DNA of 64,000 nt, from the NCBI RefSeq assembly GCF_020497125.1, contig NC_059080.1, positions 74,816,618 through 74,880,617 of the forward strand, written 5' to 3'. How positions within the stretch are numbered: the stretch's first letter is position 1; each line of letters starts with the position of its first letter. This DNA comes from Mauremys mutica. Taxonomy: Eukaryota; Chordata; Testudines; Geoemydidae. The notes under the pieces were generated by a model. That model had not been told where the DNA came from. It saw nothing but the letters and a program-made list of their open reading frames with translations, and ran no database searches. This document shows, piece by piece, positions 1-11,745 of the stretch. The position numbers and the translations under genes were made by a program.

Positions 1-724
1 CTTTGAAAATCTCAGCTACAGTTTTCTAGCGGTCTTGTGAAAATGTAAGCGATGTCCAAAGAGTACCCATTTCTTTTCTTTGAAATGATTATTTACTGTC
101 CTGGCATAGAGGTTTCAATGCAGACAGACAGAACCTTCAAGTGCTAACTCACATGCCTGGTTCTGCATTCCTTACTCAGGCTGCAGAATTAGGCCCCAAG
201 GATTGTATAAATATACATGCTGGCACAGCGTTCATTAAATATACACATTATATAGGCACATGGAGGTCAGTATTGTCAAACTGCGGTGCCTAATTGGGTC
301 TTTGATGTTTTCAGAGGTGCTGAAGTGAGTTGGAGTTGTGGATGTTCAGCCCTCTGGAAATCAGGCCACTTACTGTGTATCTAACTTTAGGCTCCCAAGT
401 TTCACAATTTCAACTGTATCTTATTGTATGTGTGACTGTGTAAATTTAAGATAAATAATTTTATATTCAAGTCTGTTGACTGTAACATCAAAACCATATA
501 TTTTTGTATGTTTTTTATAATACAAATGATCAGTCCTTTATTTTAAATATGATGTGTCATAATAACCTTCAAGCAGCAGCTATGAATATATGAACATATA
601 CAAGGAAAACTAAAATGGCTGGAATAGTATAGCGAGAGAGAGCACAAAAAGCACTAATAGGCCTGGTTCAAATTAAAAAAAAATTAACATTTTATTATAA
701 AAATTAAATTACATGTATAATGTG
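1..724. other. Unassigned AT-rich non-coding DNA
   Basis: I see no gene, recognisable repeat or splice-flanked exon here. The short open frames show no recognisable domain. Confidence 0.5.
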
Positions 725-1347
725 TAGGGCCCTACCAAATGCATGGCCATGAAAAACGCATCACGGAATCTGGTCTCCCCCCATGAAATCTGGTCTTTTG
801 TGTGCTTTTATCCTATACTATATAGGTTACATGGGGGGGAGACCAGTGTTTCTCAAACTGGGGATCCTAAAAGGGAGTTGCAGGGAGGTCACAAGATTAT
901 TTGGGGGGGGGCACCCTTACTTCTGTACTGCCGCTAGAGCTGGATGGCCAGAGAGTGGTGGCTGCTGACCAAGGGTCCAGCTCTGAAGGCAGCAGAACTG
1001 AAGTAAGGGTGGTAATACCACACCATGCCATCGTTATTTCTGCACTGGTGCTGGCAGCAGCTCTGTCCTCAGAGCTGGGCTCCCGGCCAGCAGCCACTGC
1101 TCTCTGGCTGCCCAGCTCTGAAGGCAGCGCCTCTGCCAGCAGCAGTGCAGAAGTAAGGGTAGCAATACCGCAACCCCCCCTACAATAACCTTTGACCCCT
1201 CCCACAACTCCTTTTTGGGTCAGGACCTCTACAATGACAGCACCTGAAATTTCACATTTAAATAGCTGAAATCATGACATTTACAATTTTTAAAATCCTA
1301 TGACTGTGAAATTGACCCAAATGCACTGGGAATTTGGTAGGGCCCTA
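725..1347. mobile_element. hAT-type non-autonomous DNA transposon, 623 bp
   Basis: The element begins TAGGGCCCTACCAAAT and ends with the exact reverse complement. The flanking 8-mers are ATAATGTG (717-724) and ATTATGTG (1348-1355), a 7 of 8 match, as expected for the 8-bp target duplication of hAT transposons. The interior is a second, longer imperfect inverted repeat. Segments around 905-925 and 1150-1160 both carry a CCCTTACTTCTG-type motif in opposite orientation, and the two G/C-rich arms mirror each other. The short ORFs across it exist on both strands and follow the inverted repeat, so I treat them as accidental. No transposase is present. Mobilisation would have depended on an autonomous hAT element elsewhere. 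Confidence 0.85.
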
Positions 1348-3299
1348 ATTATGTGTGATGTAACACAGGCTTGAAAATTTAAACTATTGGCTAAAATTAT
1401 TTGCTCAGAGACATGAAGACCACGTTTAAAATATTTTACAAACATTCAGAATTTAGTTTCACCTCCTACTTTGTCTTTTGCCTCTTTGAAGGAATACAAT
1501 AACCCTTATTAGATTTAGAGGAGGTCCAGTATTGCTTTTGAACCCAAAAAGAGATAATTCCCTCTGTAATATAAATAAGCATCTGTCTGTGGAAGTGGGA
1601 CTATCAAGGAAATACACTAATCATTGTAATCATATCACAGACCTCTGCATCCTTGAAAAGGTTGGCTTTGAGTCTCATCAGATAATAGTATTTACTGTCT
1701 TCTTTCAAACAAATCTAGCTTTTACTGTTATTGGAATACTTCACAGTAAAAACTGTTTAGAGTGCTTTGAGGAACAAGTCAAGGCCAAAGAGGAAGAGTG
1801 CAGAAAAGAAAACTCTTTAACTGCATAGGGTTTTCAGCCAAACTTAACTTTCCTTGATGTCCATTCATTAACTTTACATTAGCACCATCTACAGAAGAGG
1901 AAGACACAAAGCATGTTGTTCTGCTCGTGTTCTTAACCCTACGCTCCTTCAGACAATTATTTCTCTTTGAAACAAGTACTTTGCGTGAATACAGATATGC
2001 ATCATGTTACAGCTAAATTGTCCTTCTCATTCATAGAATGTAATTTTTTATTATTATTTTTATCTCACTCTGTATTTGCTCTGACCTTGATCTTCCCATT
2101 TAATTCCTGAATACAAAATCAGGGACAAAGCTTTGTATCATCTTGGCGTTGCCATCAGTCATTGTCACTCTTAATTGTCATAGGTTTTCCTTAATGTGTT
2201 TCATCAATGATTAATCATATTTAACAATGAACACACTGTCAATCTCACACCAACTTGTAGACTGTTCAGGGTCCTAGCTGAAGAGGAGAGAACATTACAC
2301 CACATGAGGCATATTGTGCTTATACTACTCCTAAGCTTCCATTTACAGTTGTTTTAAACACACTCTCTTGACGCATCTCAGATTCTGACAAGCATGTGCA
2401 TTTGCTAACCCATCTGTGCTGTACTTCTCACAGTACCGATTGACACATTCCTTCCTGGTCACTTACTGCTGTCTGCTTTTTGTCACAATTTTGCAAGCAG
2501 CAGCTTATGTTCTTCCTGGCTTATAGTTTTACTGTTGATCCCTTTCTGTAGAATCCATGCCTGTATCTGAACTGCCAACGTTCCCTGATTGGGCCTTATT
2601 CCTTCCCTTAGTGGTTTAACTTTCTGCAGAAGCAAAATGGTAATCAAACTTCACATACAAAATATGTTGATCCTTGTTCATTGATTATCTTCCATGAGTG
2701 AAACAAACTTTCATAACAATAACCTCTTGGTGAACGATAAGGTCCATTAGTTTAACATCCATAATTATTCATGTTAATAACAGAGATGATTCATTAATAT
2801 TACATAGGTCACATTGCTTTCTATATTTAAATCTAGTTAGCAAAATATCAAACGACTGGCACAACATCCCCAAAGGATATTGAATGATCAGATATGTAAA
2901 TATGAAGTTTTTTATAAGATTTACCAAAACATTACAAGACACTACACAGTAGTTTGTTCTTTCCTCTTGCTCTCTCTGCCCAATGAGGGCTACAGAAAGA
3001 CATTACATCTAGGCTATGGATCTTCTGCTTCCTTTAATTTCCTGACAAGCTTCTACTTTATCAGCTTCAGTTTTAAGTCCTAATTCAAAAACTTCATTAG
3101 GAGATATCCTCAGTCATTCACGCATATGCATACTTAGGTAGTTCTTAGAAAAGTATATGGCATCATGATGTAATTCCCTTTGCATTTCATTTTTAGTTTT
3201 GTGTAGTATTGTAGGTAGCTCTGTAGAGCTGGGTAGAAAACAGCTTTCCGGTCCCATGACAGGAAATAATAGCCTTCAGGCAACAGCTATGAATTGTAG
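1348..3299. other. Unassigned non-coding DNA
   Basis: AT-rich sequence with no recognisable coding domain or clear terminal repeats. A 98-codon open frame at 1532-1828 has no motif I recognise and no obvious splice context. Confidence 0.45.
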
Positions 3300-3495
3300 C
3301 TTAACGGACTGATCACAAGGCTGGAAGTTAAGACCTGGGTTCTATTCTCAACTTGATGCTGTGTGTGTAACCTTGTGTTAGCTATTCAGCCTCTATCTTA
3401 CTATCCCCATCTGTAAAAATGGCAAACAATGGTACTTAGCTTTTGTAAAGCACTTTGACAGCTATTAATGAAAAGTGCCATGTAAATGCAAAATA
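3300..3495 (+). repeat. MIR / CORE-SINE relic
   Basis: The order of short blocks matches a MIR-type SINE: an AAGACCTGGGTTCTA-like box, then a GTGTAACCTTGTG stretch, then CCCCATCTGTAAAAATGG, then a TAAAGCACTTTGA-like block. Divergence is high, so this is an old insertion. It is non-coding. Confidence 0.7.
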
Positions 3496-3939
3496 TTATA
3501 GTAATTTATTGTATTCAAATTTAAAGTGCTTTTACTGGTAAACACCTCACTTCAGGTATTTATCGACATAGGGGTGGTTTAGTTTGTTCTAACTCGAGCT
3601 AGTGTGCATTGAAAGTGCCCACATGCAGATGAAGCAAACTCTTGAAGACCACTAAAACTCATTTGCTGTGAATTATTTAATCCATTTTCAAAGTGGAGTA
3701 AGTTCACTGTGAATTGAGTTAGTGTGGGCTATTGTTTGTGTGCACATAATACTTTTATGCATTGCTTTGTCAGTCCTCCTCCTGCTATCCCACACTGCTT
3801 TGCGGATGTCTGTGACCAACTTCCATACCTGGAGTTTATCCACGCTGCTGTGGGGTTAAGTTGACCAGCTGTCCTCTCCCCCATTTAAAAACTGGCACAG
3901 GACTATGATCAACCCATTTGCTCCTGGGTTTGAATATAC
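3496..3939. other. Unassigned; possible decayed 5' part of a Harbinger element
   Basis: No clear gene. The stretch contains CTATCCCACACTGCTTTGC (3788-3806), reminiscent of the TATCCCACAGTTCCC block in the Harbinger copy at 11.8 kb. It lies upstream of the Myb/SANT-like remnant. I could not find terminal repeats. Confidence 0.3.
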
Positions 3940-4136
3940 TGGCATTACAGTGATACTACTCCATTAGCCTTACAACTTCCTGGAATAGGTTACCACTGGA
4001 GGGTGTTAAGAACAAGTTGGACAAACAGTTGTCAGGGATGAGCTAGGTTTACTTGGTCCTGCCTCAGCACAGGGGGATGGCGTAGATGACGTTGCAAGGT
4101 CCCTTCCAGTCCTACATTTATATGATTCTATGTCTT
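3940..4136 (+). repeat. CR1 LINE 3' end
   Basis: The segment reads like the last part of CR1 ORF2 plus its 3' UTR: an ACTGGAGGGTGTTAAGAAC block, then AGATGACGTTGCAAGGTCCC, then CTTCCAGTCCTAC. It ends with an ATGATTCTATG tail, the 8-bp repeat at which CR1 elements terminate. The copy is 5'-truncated, as most CR1 insertions are. It directly precedes the Myb/SANT-like exon at 4142. Confidence 0.85.
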
Positions 4137-4141
4137 GTGCA

Positions 4142-4582
4142 GCCATTTGGAGCTGTGGTGAGATCCTTGATCTCCTCACCATCTGGTGAAAAGCAACAAT
4201 GCAGAAAGCCCTTGCAACCAACCTCCGCAATAAGAAACTTTTTGAGAACATCGCTAAGCAGATGATGACTGAAAAAGGTCACAGCCAGGATGCTGACCAG
4301 AAGGGATTCCAGAAACAAGTCTGGTGGTGCCCATGTGGCCTCCTTGAGGAGGATCTGGACAGGATTTTTTAGTGACACCCCACTACAGATACCAGCTCTC
4401 TTGCCACTGAGGTTGACCATGGCTCTTCGGAGGAGGAGGAAGACAATGGAGAGATCTCCCTGTACAGCCAGATCTCTTAAAAACTCGGGACCCTGAGGGT
4501 GGCCATGTAGGAAGCCAGCCTGATTCCCAGCTTTAAACTCAGCCCAGACAGGAAGAGGATCCTTTTGAGGGTACATTGGCAT
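4142..4582 (+). pseudogene. Myb/SANT-like (trihelix) Harbinger protein, exon 1 remnant
   Basis: The + strand frame starting at 4142 encodes a recognisable Myb/SANT-like DNA-binding helix: a WSxxEILDLL stretch, an in-frame TGA at 4187-4189, then NLRNKKLFENIAKQM and EKGHSQDADQ (about 4217-4300). The frame ends at TAG 4370-4372. A later acidic block, SSEEEEEDNGEISLYSQ (about 4424-4480), lies in another frame, so there is at least one frameshift. An excellent 5' splice site, GTAAGTAT, begins at 4583, and exon 2 resumes at 5909. In PIF/Harbinger transposons this class of protein binds the element ends and recruits the transposase. The protein class is clear from the motif. The link to Harbinger is inferred from the transposase tail downstream on the opposite strand. 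Confidence 0.65.
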
Positions 4583-5908
4583 GTAAGTATATTTATATCT
4601 TTACAATTTATTAGGCTATACAGCTGTGCTAACTTCAGTTCCGGGTGCCCAATGACCATTAGTGTTTTGAGAGGATGTGAGCTAGCAGCCTCTTCAACCC
4701 CCCACCTCCCTCCCTCTCTCTCCCAATTGTGCTCCCCCAAGCACATTTTCAAAATGGTGTCTGGGCCAGGTAATTGGCCTTCTATCTTGTTCTGATGCCC
4801 TAACCATTGACTGTCTACAAACCCATGCCACAGAATGCACATACCCATGCTCCCCACCCCACTCATTGGCAACCCCATTTGCCTACTCAAAATGTTGACC
4901 TCATGGTGCAGCTACAGCCTCCGCTTCTCCCTTCCCCTTGCACAGCAGATTAAAATAATGAAACTATGCAGCTATGTAAAATTCAAAAGTTTATTGAAAC
5001 AGTCGTTACAGGGGCAAAAGGAGGGTTGGTTATTTTTCACAGTTTATATGCATGGGCATTGTTTGCCTATACCGATGATAAGGCCAGTGGTCCCAGATGA
5101 AGTGTATTTATCCGTAACAGCATTGCAAACAGGGATTCATACATGAAAAGTCTAGGTTAGGAATAGTATAGCCATACAGCTATTAAGACAATTGGCTGAT
5201 GTTCATCATTGTTGCAATCAAGCGAACAAAGGTGGAGTATGATTCACAGCCTTCCATATTTCACAGAACCAGACTGGGGTCCATTAAAGTTTCAGACAAT
5301 CAGTGCAGAACCTGGTCAGTTTTTCCCTACAATTTCTGCATGTCTGCAGGGGTGATGAAGCAGAAACTAAAAGTGAGAAATTGCTCAATTTTAGTATAGA
5401 CATGCAGTAGCATGGCAGCATAATCTTTGCCCAGGTATAGTTTGTGACTCCTTTCCACTCCTGCAGCACTTCTGGGGGTGGGGGAGGACCATCTTAATAT
5501 TTAGTATCATAGCATATCTCATTGGTCTGCCCTTTTGGCTTTTTGAAAAAGCCCCTTCTCTGCCTCCTAGCCACCTGCCTTGCTGTAATCATTGAGGGTC
5601 AGGACAGCCTAGAGGAGATTGCTCTTCAACCTTCCTCTCCCCCACCCCAAACTAGGAACATCCTTCGCCCATATCGTCCAAGGTATAGTATAAACTGCAA
5701 CCCCCAAACTGGGAACATAAATCTCTGCATCCCAATATAGCCCCTATGCACCCGCCATTTATCATCTCTGAGGTCTCCCAATACCTGGGATGAATTTCAG
5801 TGAATAGTATTCAGAAATAGAGGATAACAAAAATTGCTGCAATTTCTTCTGTGGAATCAGTACTAATATGAGCAATAACTGCTTGGTTTTTTCTTTCTAT
5901 TTTCCTAG
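4583..5908 (+). other. Putative intron of the broken Myb/SANT-like gene
   Basis: It is bounded by GTAAGTAT at 4583 and TTTCCTAG at 5907-5908. No other coding domain is recognised inside. The several 70-130 codon open frames on both strands have no recognisable motif. Confidence 0.45.
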
Positions 5909-6334
5909 CCATGATACCTGCAGTGATGAGACTCTGAAGGACAGGACCTTTATCAATGGCTGAGAAGCAGGCCAACCTGAGGTCCAAAGAAGAATCAGAG
6001 GTCCAAAGAAGAGATATTTGGAGCCATCCTTACAGAATCAAGGAAAAACTACTGAGAACTGGAGAGTATTTTGGATGTCTGAGGGAGAGAGGCTGCTATC
6101 TAGAGACAACACTGAGCTGGCCCAAGACAAGACAAGAGCTGCCATGACCAAAGGCATCTTAGAGAAAGACAGAAGCAGCTCCTGGAGGCAATGAATAGGC
6201 AGAACATTCTGCTGGAGTGCATACTGCTAATAGGCCAGCAGACAATGCAGTATGTTCAGCCAAGACCCAGCTGTGCTCTGCAGCTAGTGGAGTATACAGG
6301 ATACTGGGAACACCAGCAGATGTTCCTGTTATAG
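5909..6334 (+). pseudogene. Myb/SANT-like Harbinger protein, exon 2 remnant
   Basis: A pyrimidine-rich tract ending TTTCCTAG places a 3' splice site at 5907-5908. The exon reads in two frames. One covers about 5956-6147, a charged stretch with motifs such as NLRSKEESEVQRRD. The other covers 6158-6334, 58 codons of coiled-coil-like sequence containing RERQKQLLEAMNRQN and closing at TAG 6332-6334. A frameshift lies between them. Long Gln/Leu/Glu-rich C-terminal helices are typical of transposon-encoded Myb/SANT proteins and probably mediate oligomerisation or transposase contact. An AATAAA occurs at 6697-6702. The gene is not functional here. Confidence 0.6.
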
Positions 6335-6696
6335 CTCCACAGCCTTGCTCCTGAAGTCCATTTCCCTCACCAGTTCCAGCAAAGGGCAGCAGGAACACCA
6401 CCACGTGGGAACCCACCATTTTTGAGCTATCCAGTTTACCTTGCAGTTCTGAGCCCTGACACTCAATCCCAGAAGGCAGAAGCAGCAATGGCAAAATGTA
6501 AGGCTGCTTATGAACATGAGTCTTCTCTCCTCTCCCTTAATTGTATGTATGCTGCCCTTTCCAATGCACTATATGTGAATGTCACACTTGTTCACTCTTT
6601 AGCAGTGTCTCATGCTGTTTACAATCTTTATTCACAATGATTAAATGTTTTTTCAAAGTTTTATTTTTGATAGTTATTTATTGGCATAATTTGTGC

Positions 6697-6702
6697 AATA
6701 AA
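6697..6702 (+). terminator. AATAAA poly(A) signal for the Myb/SANT-like remnant
   Basis: Canonical hexamer about 360 bp after the last in-frame stop of exon 2. It lies between the two convergent gene remnants. Confidence 0.4.
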
Positions 6703-6913
6703 AACCATGTAAGAAGTCAAAGCATCTACAATGAATGATACATGGAAACCCACCAATATTCAATTTAGCAGTGTTGAAAGTTTTTTTTAGAAAAGCATAC
6801 ACACAGCATAAAATAAAGAGTAACATAACTTGCCACTTCTAGCGCTCATAAAATCAACTCCAGTGCTAAAAATCCTACCTCACTCCCCACTCTGGGATGA
6901 CAGCTGCACATTT

Positions 6914-7096
6914 TCAGGTTCCAGCCTCCAAGTAAGAACAAAAGGCGACCCTTACAGTATTGCCCTGGTGGTTTATACTTTGTAGTTGATCCATTGCTGG
7001 CTGCTTATACCACTGGGCAAGTCTCTGCACCTCAGCCTCCCACCCATCGTTAAGGCTTTCTTCCTTACTCTTACAAATATTGTGCAAAATACAACA
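6914..7096 (-). pseudogene. Harbinger transposase C-terminus (HARBI1-like) remnant
   Basis: Read on the minus strand from 7096 to the TGA at 6914-6916, this frame has 60 codons. It begins CCILHNIC and continues with a KEE...GWEAEVQRLAQWY stretch. The CC-x-LHNIC motif followed by an acidic or aromatic tail is the hallmark C-terminus of PIF/Harbinger DDE transposases. A TGA immediately precedes it and I cannot recognise the catalytic part upstream (7100-7400 on the minus strand), so the copy is dead. It converges with the + strand Myb/SANT-like remnant, the arrangement also seen at 11.6-15.4 kb. Confidence 0.65.
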
Positions 7097-7399
7097 TCAG
7101 CAGACCATGAGTGCTGCACACTTAGTGCAAACCAAGCCTCCACCATGTGTACACAGTGATTCAAACTGCAACAGGGCACAGCTGTCCCATGTGCCCATTA
7201 CTACTGAAGTTTAGTACCATACACCAACTAATGCATGTCAACCTAGTGTGCAGTAAACCCTCCCTCTGGAGAGTCCCTAATACCATGTTGAGTACATTGT
7301 ATTACACTTTCATAGACCTAGCCACTCACCGTAAAACCTCTACTGGAGTCTACTGTTTCCTGAAATCACTTTTGACATTGTAACTCCTAGTTTAATTTT

Positions 7400-8481
7400 T
7401 CAGATATGAACCTCCAAACCAGGCCCTATAGAAGCTAGTTGTCACATCCAGTTGTCTCCATTAAACAGCAAGAGTATTCATGGCACAAAACTTTAGGTTG
7501 AACAGGAACATTCCTAGTAACTAACTTCTCCGCTTGGTTCCTATTTGCATATTTCAACCCTTTAATTTCTCCACAGGGCAGCTGCCTCCCTAGGTAAAGC
7601 AGTGGAGGTCAAGTGTTGTATTACGACTGTCCCTGACCAAGTACTGGGAGAAGGCTCAAGGAGCTCCATCACTTTGGCCTCTGCACCCACCCCTAAGGCA
7701 GACAAATGAATAACTACATACATCTATCTGCACGGATGGGGGCATGTCCAGACCCTGCTTACCCTATATGCTCTATGGCACCAAAAAGTCAGCACACAAG
7801 GACTGAGGGGAGGGGAACATCTAATTTCTGAGCATGTCCTCCCTCTTTTGCTCTGCCCACTGCTTTTCAGGTACTACCTGCTTCCTAGCACATTACTGGC
7901 TCTGAAAGGTGCATAGGAGCCTTTTATTAGGAATCATTTTGAGTCTTTTTCCAGTATTGTTTTGTGTTGTGTTCTGTATGGGGAGGATTGTTGTGCAGGA
8001 AGAGACAGTGTGTGGGGATGGGGAAAAATTTAGACTTCAGTGGGATTACTCACAGGCTTGAAGTTAGGCACATGCTGAAGTACCTCACTGGTTTGAGGCC
8101 TGAGTTGCAAACCAGGCTATATCTTCTGTGCCAAACGGCCATTCCCTTTCCCAAGCAAAGTGCAACAGGGCAAATGCTTGGCAATATAGATGAATTTCAT
8201 TTTTAATAGCCTGTTATCTATTTTTAGAGATACCACTCACTCAGTCTTTCCTTTTGCTATTGTTGTCTGTCACTACAGTGATGATCATTGTGGCCTTCTG
8301 CAAGGTTTTTACATTGTTATATTTGGATTAGAATGTGTAACCTTCAGTACAAAAACACAGTGAAAAGCACCATTTTTATATGCTGACTCTACATTATTTT
8401 ATGCAGCCACATATTTCCCTCTGATGGCAGCTTTAAATGGGCTTTTACTTGAATTCAACCTCTGTGACTTGAATTCAGCCT
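7400..8481. other. Unassigned, with one old sauropsid repeat fragment
   Basis: No gene is recognised. Bases 8029-8090 carry the CTTCAGTGGGATTACTCACA and AAGTTAGGCACATGCTGAAG blocks of a dispersed old repeat that I also see in related forms elsewhere in the window. The rest is featureless. Confidence 0.4.
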
Positions 8482-8868
8482 CAGGGGCGGCTCTAGAAAT
8501 TACGCCGCCCCAAGCAGGGCGGCGCACTACGCCGCCCTTCCCCGGTCCCGCGGCCGGGGCAGAAGTGTCTGCGGCGGGTGCGCTGGTCCCGCGGCTCCGG
8601 TGGAGCATCCACAGGCATGCCTGCGGGAGCTCCATCCGAGCTGCGTGACCAGCGCACCCGCCGCAGTCATGCCTGCGGGAGCTCAAGCGGAGCCGCGGGA
8701 AGAGGGGACCCTCCGCAGTCATGCCTGCGGCAGGTCCGCTCGTCCCGGGGCTCCGGTGGACCTCCCGCAGGCATGTCTGCGGAAGGTCCGCCGGAGCCAA
8801 ATGCCGCCCTGCCACAAAATGCCGCCCCACACGCCTGCTTGGCGCGCTGGGGTCTGGAGCCGGCCCTG
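8482..8868. mobile_element. CpG-rich hAT-type MITE, 387 bp
   Basis: The ends are CAGGGGCGGCTCTAG and, reversed, CAGGGCCGGCTCCAG. The interior is very G+C- and CpG-rich and repeats a CATGCCTGCGGGAG-type motif in both orientations. It belongs to the same family as the copy at 61,533, which has a perfect 8-bp target duplication. Here the flanking 8-mers do not match, so the family call rests on the termini and interior. The long open frames on both strands follow the palindromic GC-rich sequence and are not genes. Confidence 0.75.
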
Positions 8869-9437
8869 GTGACCACTTATAATACTAGTGAAAACCTTGC
8901 TACTAATAAAGCTGCTTTGGAATGGAAATATTTCCAAATCAGGTTCAGCTAAATACAAATATCACCCACTTTGCATGGAAGAATTCACTTTTATAATTTA
9001 CCCTTCTGTAAAAAAAAATCTCCATGGCCACAGATTGCTCTCTACTGCTCTGTCAAGCCATGAAGCTTGCCTCCAACTTCCTAGCTAAACCAGTATTCCT
9101 TTATCATTGTTTCAGAATCAGTGAACCGTAGGCTTTTCTGATATTTCTGGGGTATTATGTCGCAATCATCAAGTGGGCCAAGGAAATCAGTAGACATGAC
9201 TAGGTTGCAGTCTTTTTCAATGCAAAGCAGAAAGATTTGATAGGTGAACATGAATTTGAGAATTAAGAGACTGTTACTTGACCGTGGATGTTCTGATGGT
9301 GATGTACTATGTTCCACGTATGCCAGAGCCTCAATTAGCATAAATCAGCGTAGGTCCCACTGAAGTTAGTGAAGCTATGTTGATTTATACCAGCTGAAGA
9401 ATTGGCTCACAGGTTTTATCTAACTTCTTACTAGTTA
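8869..9437. other. Unassigned, with an old repeat fragment near 9345
   Basis: No gene is recognised. Bases 9345-9410 contain TAGGTCCCACTGAAGTTAGTG and neighbouring blocks similar to the dispersed GAAGTCAATGG-type palindromic repeats of this window. Confidence 0.35.
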
Positions 9438-9586
9438 CAGTAAAACCTGCCAAGAGAAACCACTTAATAAAAATGGTCTCTTGTAAGAGGCGATCTCTCT
9501 TCAAAGGTGGGGTCTGTGGCCTCTACAAATAGTTGCTCATGATAGGTGGTCTCTTTTCAGAGGTGATCTCTAAGCAGGCTTTACTG
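9438..9586. mobile_element. Tc1/mariner-like MITE, 149 bp
   Basis: The terminal inverted repeats are CAGTAAAACCTGCCAAGAGA on the left and, reversed, CAGTAAAGCCTGCTTAGAGA on the right. TA dinucleotides flank both ends (9436-9437 and 9587-9588), the target duplication of Tc1/mariner elements. The internal GGTCTC-type motif recurs several times. No coding capacity. Confidence 0.8.
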
Positions 9587-11624
9587 TACTATAGTAACCA
9601 TTATTTTGTTCTCTCCCACTCCTAAATTACTGCAACAGGGATATTGCCTGATATGTTCCTCAAAGTTGGACTGAGTATAAAAAAGACAAGCAGGAACTTG
9701 TTTCAAATTTGCAATGATCATGAAGTACTTGAAAATTAGACTTCAAGATAAAGTTTGTTTTGAATCAGACTTCGTCACTTACATTACAAAACTCTGTATA
9801 TTGTGTAAATTAAAAGCTTTTGCTGCCTAGAATTGGGACCAAGCCTTAATGTTCTGATTGGATTCTGGATCCATATTTTCCCAAATTTTGATAATGATCA
9901 GATCAGGAGGTTTAGTTCAGAAAAAATATATATTAATCATGTAACACATAGGGAAGTAAAGAGGCAGGGGGTAGAGATTTAATTTGCAGAAGTTCAGTGT
10001 CTACAAAAAACCTGACGGTGCCTTCATTATGTGGACAAACTTGATCAGATGGTTTAACAAGGTAGCAGTTTTGGTAAAAGTGTTGGATTGTTTGAACCCT
10101 CAAATTCAGTGCAAGACTTGGAAAAACTGCAAATTTGTTCAGATTTGTTACAGTAATGTTTTAGCTTTTCTATTTTCTTGTGTGGTATTTTTGGGGATGT
10201 CTATTCCACTGATATTGTATGAAGTTACATTTTTGACCAATATATAAAAAGTTGCATTATAATCATAACATTCTAATCAGGTAAAAACCACTGTAATTTG
10301 CAAGAGGATCAATACAAGCTCTTAATGATAATCTGCAACCATGTGTTTAACAGTAAAACTGTCACTTTTTTTAAAATTCATTCAGTAGCAGTGTACCATA
10401 ATTGGTTCATGCACCTGTCAACTAGCCTTGGTAGCCTTAATAACGGTCTGACTCAATCAAAAAATTTGGATAAACGGATGCTGGAAAAAAGATGACTCCA
10501 AATTAGCAGAGCAGTAAGTTGGCCAGTCTTCCTTGGCAAATTCAAACACTTGAAATGAAGAGTAAGTTCTGTGACGTTTCCAAAGAGAATAGTAAACACA
10601 TCGCAAAATTAATCATTATCAAGCAGTTAAAAACAAAACAACCCAACATTTAAACTGTCCTGACATTTTGGTAACTGAACCTATGGCCATTACTGAGTGC
10701 AAAGACCTTTAACAAATAGTATAGTCCTTAAAGATAAGTTCATTGATGTCAATACTTTTGTGGGATACAACCTGAGTCATATACCTGCTACAACTATTAA
10801 GCGGTATCCTGAAAATCTCAAGTACTTCATATGTTTTACGCCCCCACCTTTTTTCTCCCTATCATAACTTTCAGATATTATGTTTTATATAGTCTCTTCT
10901 CTCTAGTACTTTGGTATCATTTTCTTTAACCATAAGGACTTTTCATTGATTGCTGTGATTTTATGGAAAATAAACAGCACCTGACTTATCTATCTGCATC
11001 ACATTAATTGTAGGCTTTTTTGTATTCCATCAGTGCTAGCAACCATTATCTGATTTCCTAATACTTTTGCTGGTACTTACCGAACAATCATGTACCATTC
11101 TTAAGTAGCCCCAGAGTTAAGGTTGATTTCAGATTTGCACATAAAGTAGGATTCAGATCTCTTTATTTCACGCTTAATTTTTTTGAAGTTAGTCTTCAAA
11201 AATATCAGTCTTGCTCTTCAAAAGAGTATTGAATAAGCCATTTAATAAAAATCAAGCATTCATTCTGTTTAGCAGAGAAAGCATTTAAAGATGAAACTGT
11301 TGTGAGATTTCCCTTGTGAATAAAATGGGGACAACCCACTCCCCCCCCCCCAATGCCCTGGCTCCAATAAGATACTGGAGTAGCATGTACGGGTTTCACA
11401 GAATACGCAAGGGGCTGAGGGAGAATTCCTCTTGCACAGGAGCAGTATAAAGTTAATGCAAGTAGAGAAGCAGACATGTACAAGGGAGAGCAGCATGCCA
11501 TGTAGAGTTGTGTTTGTGGTGGGGGGGAGGGGCAGGGAATGGTGCTCTGAGTAGAGGTCAGAGAGAAGCAGGACTGTATAACGATGTATCTAAACTGAAC
11601 AAGAGCTGAGACTTTATGCACTAA
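9587..11624. other. Unassigned AT-rich non-coding DNA
   Basis: No gene, terminal repeats or known SINE is visible in about 2 kb. It includes a C-homopolymer at 11,341-11,351. Confidence 0.45.
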
Positions 11625-11639
11625 GGGTATGTCTACACT

Positions 11640-11745
11640 ACAAGAGTAGTTCGATTCAACTTAAGTCGAATTTGTGGAATCGATCATACGAAGTCGAATT
11701 TGTGTATGCACACTAAGGACACTAATTCGACTTTGTGAGTCCACA
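11640..11745. repeat. Left subterminal TTCGA-type repeat array of the Harbinger element
   Basis: At least four degenerate copies of a TTCGACTTA/AAGTCGAATT motif occur in both orientations within about 100 bp. Matching motifs occur at the right end (about 15,250-15,390). Such subterminal arrays are usual transposase or accessory-protein binding sites in DNA transposons. That role here is inferred. Confidence 0.6.

Noticed and set aside
4006..4890. Minus-strand open frames of 81-154 codons
   Set aside because: They are antisense to the CR1 end and Myb/SANT-like exon on +, which carry the recognisable motifs.
8399..8958. Many overlapping open frames of 70-143 codons on both strands
   Set aside because: They lie in a CpG-rich palindromic MITE. 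Low stop-codon density follows from base composition, and the same Ala/Gly/Pro/Arg-rich strings appear on both strands.
11341..11351. C-homopolymer as a functional element
   Set aside because: Short homopolymers are common and nothing around it suggests function.
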